Shown: positions 26,792 through 35,524 of the stretch, piece after piece
Layout: each line of letters starts with the position of its first letter
Numbering within the stretch: position 1 is the stretch's first letter
Source: Candidatus Thiodiazotropha endolucinida
Lineage (GTDB): Bacteria; Pseudomonadota; Gammaproteobacteria; Chromatiales; Chromatiaceae
Assembly: GCF_001715975.1 (NCBI RefSeq)
Contig: NZ_MARB01000009.1
Span: 1-64,000 of the forward strand
Direction: 5' to 3'
DNA length: 64,000 nt
The notes under the pieces: model-generated
What the model was told of the DNA's origin: nothing
Database searches by the model: none
What the model saw: only the letters and a program-made list of their open reading frames with translations
Program-made: the position numbers and the translations under genes

Positions 26792-27064
26792 CTACTTTCC
26801 CACCTTGTCTTTCATAGCTTTATTGACTGATTTCCGCCCGACTTTCACATTGGCTACCGAGCGGGAATATTTATCTCGGGCCACGGTCTCAATTGTCACA
26901 GTTTCCCCGGCAATGAGTCCCTTCAAAGCATTGGTAGCAGATGCCCCGCCGCGTTGTCCTTTCTCTGGGGCATTTACATTGGCAAGGCGTACAGGATGTT
27001 TGCGGCTTGCCGTTTCAAATGTATCGCCATCGATAACTCTGGTTACACGTTCTTTTCTTGCCAT
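26792..27064 (-). CDS. Minimal staphylococcal-nuclease (SNase) domain protein
   Basis: A 90-residue single SNase-like OB fold: VTRVIDGDTFETAS, then VRLANVNAPEKGQRGGASA and VARDKYSRSVANVKVG. The substrate-binding ARG/ASP framework of thermonuclease is partly kept (DGDT, R, APE, DKYSR), but the protein is shorter than most SNases. There is no signal peptide, so it acts in the cytoplasm. The ATG at 27064 is chosen because GGAGG lies eight bases upstream; a GTG at 27079 would overlap the previous stop. It follows the HNH gene at once and precedes the zinc-ribbon HEPN gene by nine bases. Catalytic competence is uncertain given the size. Confidence 0.78.
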   Translation of the reverse strand: MARKERVTRVIDGDTFETASRKHPVRLANVNAPEKGQRGGASATNALKGLIAGETVTIETVARDKYSRSVANVKVGRKSVNKAMKDKVGK

Positions 27065-27078
27065 CGTACTAACCTCCA

Positions 27079-27513
27079 CTATTCAGGTTCAGAATCATGC
27101 CCAAGTAAAGCCCCCGCTGCAGCACCGGCCACAAACGCAACTAAGCGCAGCGGCGGTGGCACAAAAAGAGCGACCAACGAACCAGCCGCACCCCACTTCC
27201 ACGTTTGCAGACTCCTCTGCTGCTTGGAAAGGGGCGCTGTCCGGTATCCATTCGCGCCACGAGCAGATGCTGTCGTACCGTTACCTTTGCTACGGTTGCA
27301 GCTTATACAGGCCGCATACAGGTTATTAAGGTGGTCCGTCCCGCCCTTGGAACGCGGACGGGAATGTTCGATTTCCCACGCGCCTCGTTTTCCGATGGCC
27401 CCATAATTACCGAAACACAATCGCTTCCGGCAGATATGGCATTGCCCATCGGTACGTCGATAAATACGTTCTAGCTTGTTGTCATCAGCTTTCATGTTCT
27501 TGGCCTCAGCCAT
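27079..27513 (-). CDS. HNH endonuclease with C-terminal hydrophobic segment
   Basis: A 144-residue protein, first of the ten-gene minus-strand chain. It has two zinc-binding Cys pairs (CHIC and CISC) and the HNH core EIEHSRPRSKGGTDHLNNLY, with His/Asn/His positions filled. The last 45 residues (AAGSLVALFV, LVAFVAGAAAGALLG) are hydrophobic and glycine-rich, enough for one or two membrane helices. An HNH nuclease tethered to the membrane could cut incoming DNA at entry. It is divergent from the WYL regulator of the BREX cluster (147 bp between). The HNH call is firm; membrane insertion is inference from hydropathy. Confidence 0.8.
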   Translation of the reverse strand: MAEAKNMKADDNKLERIYRRTDGQCHICRKRLCFGNYGAIGKRGAWEIEHSRPRSKGGTDHLNNLYAACISCNRSKGNGTTASARGANGYRTAPLSKQQRSLQTWKWGAAGSLVALFVPPPLRLVAFVAGAAAGALLGHDSEPE

Positions 27514-27591
27514 CGTTCTGGTCGCAAAACATCACCACCAGTCATATCACCGTGCTAAATGCATGGATTAAAGGTTACGGCCAATTCTATT

Positions 27592-27608
27592 ATCATCAAA
27601 ATGATGAT
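27592..27608. promoter_or_regulatory. Palindrome ATCATCA-AAA-TGATGAT, candidate BrxR operator
   Basis: Perfect 7-bp arms with a 3-bp spacer stand in the 147-bp divergent region between the HNH gene and the WYL regulator. A second, partial copy ATTATCAT occurs next to the regulator's start codon (about 27645). WYL regulators of BREX loci bind inverted repeats in their own promoters, so this is the likely site. It could control both divergent operons. Confidence 0.6.
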
Positions 27609-27622
27609 GTCAACTTCTTATA

Positions 27623-27649
27623 TTGACTCTGACATGATTTATTTATTAT
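27623..27649 (+). promoter_or_regulatory. Possible promoter of the BREX operon
   Basis: TTGACT (27623-27628) and TATTAT (27644-27649) have a 15-bp gap, shorter than the usual 17. They lie 15 bp downstream of the palindrome at 27592. Transcription would start very near the ATG at 27661, which supports a later start codon for the regulator. Weak evidence by itself. Confidence 0.35.
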
Positions 27650-27660
27650 CATAACCGGCC

Positions 27661-28608
27661 ATGATGGGTACGAATGCGGCAAAAATAGGTGATCACATGC
27701 CAGTCATGCGGCTAGAGGATATTAATCAGACGCAGAAGGAACGCTTGTCTCACATCGATTTCAAGGTCTGCTTCCTGGGCACCATCGGCCGAAACGACAT
27801 CGTCAGCCGATTTGGCATCAAGGAGGCGGCTGCAACCAGGGACATCACCTTATATAAGGAACTGGCCCCGAAGAATCTGGAATACGACACCAAGGCCAAA
27901 ATCTACACACGCTCGAACGGTTTTGAACCGCTTTTTGACTACTCCTCCAGCCAGGCGCTGGCAGCCCTTGCATACGGATTCGGTGATGACTTCGTTGGTA
28001 CGCACAAGGGCTTCATTGCGTGCGAGATGCCCGCACAACTGAACAGGCCTTCCCTATCGACGCTGTCTGTTTTAACCCGCGCGATCCATCAAGAAAAAGC
28101 GGTAAAAATCGCCTACCGCTCCCTGAGCAGCGGCCGAACTACACGTGAAATTGTGCCATTTGTACTGGTAGATAACGGTCTGCGCTGGCATGTCCGCGGC
28201 TACGACCGGCGGCAATCCAGATTCTCAGATTTCGTAATCACGCGCATCTTTGACCCGACGATCACCGACAGCATGATCAAAGAACATGAAACTCGGGAAT
28301 CGGATATCCAGTGGAATCGAATTGTAGAACTGGAAATCGTGCCACATCCCAGTCTCAAGCATCCCAAAACAATAGAAGCCGACTACGACATGCAAAACGG
28401 AGTGTTGAATGTCAACGTTCGAGCTGCTGTTGCAGGTTACGTACTTCGCCGGTGGAATGTGGACTGCTCAGAAGATCACAGTCTAAAAGGACCTGAGTAC
28501 CACCTTTGGCTGAAGAACAGGCAGGCACTCTATGGCGTAGAGAACCTTGTTATCGCACCTGGCTATCGATCCCCCGATCAGCAGCGGCTCGAAGCCGAGA
28601 TGGAGTGA
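27661..28608 (+). CDS. brxR: WYL-domain transcriptional regulator of BREX (BrxR/CapW type)
   Basis: A 315-residue regulator. The N-terminal winged helix reads QKERLSHIDFKVCFLGTIGR, then VSRFGIKEAAATRDITLY, typical of BrxR. The centre is a WYL domain (IAYRSLSSGRTTREIVPF, then RWHVRGYDRRQSRFSDF), and a C-terminal dimerisation part follows. The start at 27661 is the first ATG; internal ATGs at 27697 and 27706 fit family lengths better because a promoter-like element lies directly upstream. It overlaps brxF at its stop codon (TGATG), so it is the first gene of the BREX operon. BrxR proteins repress their own BREX cluster and respond to an unknown ligand or DNA form through WYL. Confidence 0.85.
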   Translation: MMGTNAAKIGDHMPVMRLEDINQTQKERLSHIDFKVCFLGTIGRNDIVSRFGIKEAAATRDITLYKELAPKNLEYDTKAKIYTRSNGFEPLFDYSSSQALAALAYGFGDDFVGTHKGFIACEMPAQLNRPSLSTLSVLTRAIHQEKAVKIAYRSLSSGRTTREIVPFVLVDNGLRWHVRGYDRRQSRFSDFVITRIFDPTITDSMIKEHETRESDIQWNRIVELEIVPHPSLKHPKTIEADYDMQNGVLNVNVRAAVAGYVLRRWNVDCSEDHSLKGPEYHLWLKNRQALYGVENLVIAPGYRSPDQQRLEAEME

Positions 28609-29084
28609 TGGTGCGGATGCTGGAAAAACTTGCACAACTTGTCGACGAGGTGGGCGCACTGCACAGCAAGCTGATCCTATTAATAGGCCAGCCAGGCAGT
28701 GGCAAGACAGCCCTCCTTGCCGCACTGGCCAATCAGCGGGATATGAAGGTAATGAATGTCGGTGCGACGGCAGGAAGCCGTCTCGCGGCAATACCTCAGC
28801 GGCAAAGAGCGCTGCAGACCAACGTCATTCTGCGCGAGCACGCCGATGAGTGCGCCAACGGTGATTTGCTGCTGCTCGACAACATCGAGCTGCTATTCGA
28901 TCAGACGCTCAAGCTCGATCCACTGGATCTGCTCAAGCGCCACGCTCACAGCCGACGGGTGGTCGCAATATGGCCCGGGGAGCTGGTTGATGGTCGATTG
29001 ACCTATGCCCAGATGGGCCATCAGGAATATCAGGACTACGGCCTGGATGGCCTGGTCCCATTTGAAATTAAAAAAAAGGGTTAG
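28608..29084 (+). CDS. brxF: BREX type 3 P-loop protein BrxF
   Basis: A 158-residue small ATPase. It has a Walker A IGQPGSGKTALLAALAN near residue 26 and a Walker B-like stretch DLLLLDNIELLFD near residue 86. BrxF is specific to type 3 BREX. The start is ATG 28608, which shares a base with the regulator's stop codon; an in-frame ATG at 28617 is also possible. It lies 12 bp before brxC with a good Shine-Dalgarno between. It probably works with BrxC in an ATP-dependent step of host/phage DNA discrimination, but its exact role is unknown. Confidence 0.85.
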   Translation: MVRMLEKLAQLVDEVGALHSKLILLIGQPGSGKTALLAALANQRDMKVMNVGATAGSRLAAIPQRQRALQTNVILREHADECANGDLLLLDNIELLFDQTLKLDPLDLLKRHAHSRRVVAIWPGELVDGRLTYAQMGHQEYQDYGLDGLVPFEIKKKG

Positions 29085-29096
29085 AGAGGAAAACAC

Positions 29097-32000
29097 ATGC
29101 GCTACGGGGATCTCATACAGTTCGAGCCGATTGAATCGGTCATTCAGTTGCTCGATGCAAACCGGCCTGACGAGGCAAAGAAACTAGTCGCAACCTACGT
29201 CATATCCGATGATATGGCGGAACGGATTGCCAAACAGATGATCCCGCAGCTCTCGTTCGATGAATCGGTCGATCACAAAGGCGTGCTTGTAGTCGGTAAC
29301 TACGGTACCGGTAAGTCGCACTTGATGTCCGTGTTGTCGCTGATCGCAGAGGACACCGCCTATGTCCCCATGATCCGCCACCCGAAGGTCGCTAAAGCCG
29401 CAGAGGCTATCGCGGGCAAGTTCAAAGTGCACCGCGTCGAAATCTCCAGCCAGATGCCTCTGCGTGATATCATCACCCAGGAACTTGAACTCTTCCTGGA
29501 AAGCCAGGGTGTCAACTTCAACTTTCCGCCTGCCGACAAGGTGGTCAACAACAAGGCTGCCTTTGAGAAGATGATGGCCGCCTTCGACGAGGTACACCCT
29601 AACCAGGGGCTGCTGCTAGTCGTCGATGAATTCCTCGAATACCTGCGCTCTCGCAAGGACCACGACCTGGTCCTCGATCTCTCATTCCTGCGAGAAATCG
29701 GCGAAGTCACCAAGCACCTGCGCTTCCGCTTCGTGGCTGGCGTGCAGGAGGCCATCTTCGACAGCAGCCGTTTCCAGCATGTGGCCGACAGCCTGCGTCG
29801 GGTAAGCGAGCGCTTCACCCAGGTGCTGCTCGCACGCCAGGACGTGAGCTTTGTCGTGGCCGAGCGTCTACTCAAGAAATCAGCCGATCAGCAGGACAAG
29901 ATCCGCAACTACCTCACACCTTTTTCCAAGTTCTACAGCAACATGAACGAGCGGATGGATGAATACGTCCGCTTGTTCCCGGTGCATCCCGATTACATCA
30001 ACACCTTCGATCAGCTGGTATTCACTGAAAAACGCGGGGCACTGGTCACCCTACGCGACCAGATTCAAGATGTTCTCGAAGACACAGTGCCAACCGATCA
30101 CCCCGGATTGATTGGTTTCGATAAGTTCTGGGAAACGGTCACCACCAACTCGGTGCTGCGTTCAGATCCCAATATCGGCCCAGTACTCGCGGTGGCAGAA
30201 GTTCTAACTGAACGGGTGCAGAAGGCCTTTACCCGGCCGGCCTACAAGGCGATGGCCGCGCGGGTGATCAAGGGACTGTCCGTACACCGCCTGACCACGG
30301 GTGGCGATATCTATGTGCCGGTTGGCCCAACGGCCGAGGAGCTGCGGGACACCCTTTGCCTGTATCAGCCAGGCATCGAGGACATGGGTGGTGAACCATC
30401 CGATGACCTGCTGACCGCTGTGCAGACCACCCTGCGCGAGATCGTCAAAACGGTCAACGGTCAGTTCATCTCCAAGGCGCCGGACACCGAACAGTATTAC
30501 CTCGATCTCAAGAAGGACGTCGACTACGACGCCCAGATCGAGAAACGCGCGGAAGCATTGTCTGACGACGCGCTGGACCGCGCCTACTACAACGCCTTGA
30601 TGCAGCTCATGGAATGTACCGACGAACATGCCTATGTCACCGGCTACAAGATCTGGCAACACCAGATTGAGTGGCAGGACCACCGTGTAGAGCGCAACGG
30701 TTACCTGTTCCTGGGTGCGCCCAACGACCGTCCCACGGCGCAGCCGGAGCGCGACTTCTATATCTACTTCATCCAACCCTTCGAGCCGCCCCGTTTCCGG
30801 GATGAAAGCAAGGTCGATGAGGTGTTCTTCCGTCTCAAGGGGCTGGACGAAGCCATCAAGCGCCATCTCGCCTTCTACGCCGCCGCCCAGGAACTGGCAT
30901 CGACCGCCAGTGGTGCCGCCAAGGCCATCTACCTGGACAAGGCCAAGGATGCCCTGCGCGACATGAGCAAATGGCTGCAAGACAAGCAGATGTCCGCCTT
31001 CGAGGTCACCTATCAGGGTAAAACCAAAACCCTGCAGGAATGGGCTAAGGGCGTATCGATACGCGACAAGCTGCGGCTGGGGCCAGACGAGCGCGCTAAC
31101 TTCCGCGACATCGTGAATGTCACCTCCGGCCTGGCGCTGGGAACCCACTTCGGGGATCTTGCGCCGGAGTACCCCACCTTCTCTGTGCTGGTAACCGAGG
31201 CCAACCGTAAACAGCTGATCACCAATACGCTCAAGGCCTTGGCTGGCGGAACCCGAACCAAGGATGCCATCGCCATACTCGATGCGCTTGAAATGCTGGA
31301 TGGCGACCGCATTGAGCCGACGCGCTCCAAATATGCCCAGGAGGTAGTGAACCGACTACAGGCCAAAGGCCATGGCCAGGTACTCAACCGCAGTGAACTG
31401 ATCAGCGGCCCCACCGACGTCGAATACTTCGCACCTGTGCGCTTCCGCCTGGAGCCCGACCTGCTGGTAGCCGTGCTGGGCGGCCTGGTCTATTCCGGCG
31501 ACATCGTGCTGGCCATCACCGGCGACAAGATCGACTCCGGCAAGATCTCCCTGCTGGCCGAGCGCTCCCTGGATGAACTCCAACAGCTCAAGCACGTCGA
31601 GGCTCCCAAAGAGATCAACGTCGCGGTGCTGCGCTCGCTGTTCGAACTGCTGGGCCTGCCATCAGGCCTTGCCCAGATGGCAACCCAGGGCAAGGATGAG
31701 CCGGTCAAGGAACTGCTGGATGCCGTGGCCAAGCAAGGTGCAACGGGTGCTTACCGTCGGTACCGACCTGCAAAGCCGCCTCAGTTTCTGGGGCCAGTCA
31801 CTACTGCGCGAGGAAGAGCTGCAAGATTGGCGCACGCGGCTGGAAGCACTCAAGGAGTTCCTGGAGAAGCTGTCGCCCTACAACACCATCGGCAAGCTCA
31901 AGAACCTGCGCATCACCCAGGCCGACATCGACACCCAGAAAAAAAACCTCGAGGTTTTGGATACGGTCGAAAAACTGCGCGACCTGGTCGCCGAACTCGG

Positions 32001-32823
32001 TGCCACGGCAGCCTATCTCTCCCAGGCCGAGATGGTGCTAACAACCGACCATCCCTGGGTACAACAGGCCCAGACCGCTCGCAAGGAGATACTCGATCAG
32101 CTCGCCGCTGACCGCGGAGCACAACATGCCGCAGAGTACCGACAACGCCTGGCCACGTTAAAGAAAGACTACGTCACCGCTTACGTGGCCCAACACAGCA
32201 AGGCCCGCCTCGGGGTGGCGGAAGACAAAACCAAGTCTGCCCTACGCAAAGACGCGCGCATCACCACTCTGCGTGCGCTGGCGGGTATCTCGCTGATGCC
32301 CACTGGCCAACTCACCGGCTTCGACGACAAGCTAGACAAACTCAAAAGCTGCGCTTCGCTGGTGGAATCCGAACTCGTAGCCAGCCCGGTTTGCCCACAC
32401 TGCAGCTTCCGCCCCGCCAATGAGCAGGGTCAGCTGCTACCGGCCGCCAACGTGCTTAAAACTCTGGACGATGAACTGGATCGCATGCTGGCGGACTGGC
32501 AACAAACGCTGCTGGAAAACCTTGAGGACCCCATCATCCAGGCCAACTTTGAGCTGCTCAAAGATGCGCAACGTAACCTGATCCAAGGTTTCCTGAAATC
32601 AAAGAATCTGCCAGATCCGGTCACCCCGGAATTCGTGGCCAGCATCCAAGAGGCATTGTCCGGTCTCGAGAAGATTGTGGTCACCAGCGAGGACATCAAA
32701 AAGGCGCTACTGACCGGCGGATCCCCCGCGACGCCGGAGGACCTGCGCAAGCGCTTCGAATCCTTCCTGAACGATCGCTGCAAGGGCAAGGACGCAGACA
32801 AACTGCGGTTTGTTGTCGAATGA
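29097..32823 (+). pseudogene. brxC: BrxC ATPase gene of BREX type 3, frameshifted
   Basis: A large BREX AAA-type ATPase. The first part (29097 to about 31736) has [16 protein letters not shown], Walker [16 protein letters not shown] and Walker [13 protein letters not shown]. The frame then breaks: after DAVAKQ the expected sequence [19 protein letters not shown] continues in the +1 frame from 31738. One extra base in CAAGGTGCAA (31734-31740) explains this. Read across the shift, the protein would have about 1240 residues, normal for BrxC, and the second part carries a zinc site CPHC. Without repair, the first frame runs on to 32111 with nonsense sequence. The site is not a long homopolymer, so a real mutation is possible. 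The start has GAGAGG eight to thirteen bases upstream. Confidence 0.85.
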
Positions 32824-32872
32824 GGTTAATGAAAGATATGCGCCGACAAAAAGAAAATGAGGATTTGGAGTA

Positions 32873-35524
32873 ATGGACGATCTTTTTAATAGCCAGGCTG
32901 ATGATGCTGGGCCAGTCGAATGCCTAGGCCAACCCTTCCAGAATGATAAGGCGCGGCGTGAGCATTTCCTGAAACTTCTCGCTGAAAAGCTGAAGGACCC
33001 AGGGTTTCGTAACCAAGAAGGCTTCCCGCACGGAACGGACGAAGCCATTCTCGAGATGTCCGATCCTCCTTACTACACTGCATGCCCGAATCCTTGGCTT
33101 ACAGATTTCCTATCTGAGTGGAAGGTAGCAAATTCTGACGGCACTCCTAAGGCTTATGAACCATTCGTCTCAGATGTGAGTGAAGGCAAAAACGACCCCA
33201 TCTACAATGCGCATTCCTACCATACCAAGGTTCCGCACAAGGCAATCATGCGGTACATCGAACATTACACAAAACCTGGTGATGTTGTTTTTGACGGCTT
33301 TTGTGGGACAGGAATGACCGGTGTCGCTGCGCAATTAACTGGAAGGCAAGCAATTCTTTGTGATCTTGCACCACTAGCCACATTCTTAGCGTCAAACTTT
33401 TGTACAACGACCAGTCCTGAGACATTTTCTGTAGAAGTCGACAAATTGCACTCGCAGATTGAATCTGACGTAGATGCACTATATCGAACCAACGACGGCC
33501 AAAGAGATTTCACTATATATAGCACTGTTGTTGAATGTGAAAACTGCCAAAATCAGTTCGATCAATGGACCGAGTCCTATGATGAGAAAACAAAGGGCGT
33601 TGCAGCCAATATTCGATGCCCAGCGTGCAACTCCCAGATCGCATCAAAAACGATGAAGCACGCACGAACCACGGTTTACGATCCAATACTTGATAAGTTT
33701 ATTGAAACGAAGAAGAGAGTTCAGAGGTTCGTAAAAATCAGGCCAAATACTGGTCCTGCTATAGAGGTATGGAGTAGCGAGGACGGAAACTCCTACGAGA
33801 AATTTTCTCAGGAAATCCTTCGGCTTGGGGTTCCTATCCTCGAAATCCCAAGAATGTACGAAAGCCACTATAAGAGAAATCTTGCTGCCGAGGGTGTGAC
33901 GCATTTCCATCACTTTTACACCCCGAGAAACTTATTGGCTTGCCTAAGGCTTTGGAATCTCATCAGAACAAGATACCCATTATTCAAGTTCGCGTTTCTA
34001 AACACGTCTTGGCATGCAACCATCATGCGTCGTTACAACGCTGGTGGCGGGCACAGACCCAAGACTAACACATTATATATTCCTGCTCTCGCTTCAGAAG
34101 GTAGGGTAAGTAAGATCTATGAGAAAAAACTCCAGGACATTATCCGTTTTCTGGCCGCAAAAGGCAGCCCAACTAATAAACCTGTAATAACGACCGCATC
34201 ATCGTCTTCACTGAAGAATATACCCAGTGACTCGATTGACTATATATTTATTGATCCACCCTTCGGATCAAACATTATGTATTCAGATCTCAACTTTATT
34301 TGGGAGGCTTGGCTTGGTGTCCGTACCGATATAAAGCAGGAAGCAGTTGAGAATCAGATCCAGGAAAAAACTCTGGATGATTACCGGGTTTTAATGCGGC
34401 TATGTTTTTCCGAGTTTTGGAGAATTCTAAAGCCAGGTCGGTGGATGACCGTAGAATTTTCTAATACAAATGCATCAATATGGAATAGCATTCAGAGCGC
34501 CCTATCAGAAGCAGGGTTCATAGTCGCCAATGTATCCACTCTCGATAAAAAGCAACGAAGTATAAATTCGTATACATCTACAACGTCAGTTAAGCAAGAT
34601 CTTGTAATTTCAGCCTATAAGCCAAATGGTGGTCTTGAAGAAAGATTTGAGAAATTTGGAAGCAGTGAAGAATCGGCGTGGGATTTTGTTAAAACACATT
34701 TGAAATATCTGCCAACGGTGAAATCCCAGGCTGAAGGCTTAGAATTCATTGCTGAGCGTGATCCACGCATCATTTTTGATCGGATGGTAGCGTGGTTCGT
34801 CAGGCATAACACTCCTATCCCTCTTTCAAGCCAAGAGTTTCAAGATGGGCTACGCCAACGCTTCCCTGAGCGGGATGGAATGGTGTTCTTACCAGATCAA
34901 GTCTCAGAATACGAGAAAAAGCGTGCACAAGTAGCGCACGCTCCTCAGATGGAGCTATTTGTATCTGATGAACGCAGCGCTATTGATTGGCTGACCGAAT
35001 TCCTAAAAAGACGACCATCGACCTACCAGGAAATTCACCCGGAGTTCATCAGGCAGATGGGTGCCGGTTGGCGCAAGCACGAAGCCAAGCCTGAGCTTGC
35101 CGATCTGCTGGAGGAAAACTTCCTGAAGTACGAAGGCAGTGGCGACGTGCCCAGTCAGATCCACAGCTACCTCTCGACCAACCACAAGGATCTGCGTGGC
35201 CTGGACAAGAGTGATAAACGTCTGGTGGCCAAAGCCAAGGACCGCTGGTTTGTCCCTGACCCCAATAAGGCACAGGACCTGGAGAAAAAACGCGAAAAGG
35301 CGTTGCTTAAGGAGTTCGAGACCTACCTTGCCTTCACCGGGCGTAGGCTTAAAGAGTTCCGCCTCGAGGTACTGCGTGCCGGCTTCAAGGCCGCCTGGGT
35401 CAACAAGGACTACCAGACCATCATCAAGCTCGCGCAGAAGATTCCCGAAGCCTCCTTGCAGGAAGATGAGCAGCTGCTGATGTGGTATGACCATGCGCTG
35501 ACACGCACGGAGGCCGATGCGTGA
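32873..35524 (+). CDS. pglX: BREX type 3 DNA methyltransferase PglX (PglXI)
   Basis: An 883-residue site-specific methyltransferase that marks host DNA for BREX. The SAM-binding site is DVVFDGFCGTGMTGVAAQL at about residue 137, and the catalytic motif is FIDPPFGSNIMYSD at about residue 462, of the N6-adenine/N4-cytosine kind. Between them is a zinc ribbon (CENC and CPAC). Base composition is odd: 33481-33540 has 23 G/C of 60 and 34561-34620 has 18 of 60. By contrast 35161-35220 has 33 of 60 and the brxC end (32401-32460) has 38 of 60. The AT-rich part stops near 34980, suggesting replacement of the catalytic/recognition part by recombination. It overlaps brxHII by four bases. Confidence 0.88.
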   Translation: MDDLFNSQADDAGPVECLGQPFQNDKARREHFLKLLAEKLKDPGFRNQEGFPHGTDEAILEMSDPPYYTACPNPWLTDFLSEWKVANSDGTPKAYEPFVSDVSEGKNDPIYNAHSYHTKVPHKAIMRYIEHYTKPGDVVFDGFCGTGMTGVAAQLTGRQAILCDLAPLATFLASNFCTTTSPETFSVEVDKLHSQIESDVDALYRTNDGQRDFTIYSTVVECENCQNQFDQWTESYDEKTKGVAANIRCPACNSQIASKTMKHARTTVYDPILDKFIETKKRVQRFVKIRPNTGPAIEVWSSEDGNSYEKFSQEILRLGVPILEIPRMYESHYKRNLAAEGVTHFHHFYTPRNLLACLRLWNLIRTRYPLFKFAFLNTSWHATIMRRYNAGGGHRPKTNTLYIPALASEGRVSKIYEKKLQDIIRFLAAKGSPTNKPVITTASSSSLKNIPSDSIDYIFIDPPFGSNIMYSDLNFIWEAWLGVRTDIKQEAVENQIQEKTLDDYRVLMRLCFSEFWRILKPGRWMTVEFSNTNASIWNSIQSALSEAGFIVANVSTLDKKQRSINSYTSTTSVKQDLVISAYKPNGGLEERFEKFGSSEESAWDFVKTHLKYLPTVKSQAEGLEFIAERDPRIIFDRMVAWFVRHNTPIPLSSQEFQDGLRQRFPERDGMVFLPDQVSEYEKKRAQVAHAPQMELFVSDERSAIDWLTEFLKRRPSTYQEIHPEFIRQMGAGWRKHEAKPELADLLEENFLKYEGSGDVPSQIHSYLSTNHKDLRGLDKSDKRLVAKAKDRWFVPDPNKAQDLEKKREKALLKEFETYLAFTGRRLKEFRLEVLRAGFKAAWVNKDYQTIIKLAQKIPEASLQEDEQLLMWYDHALTRTEADA

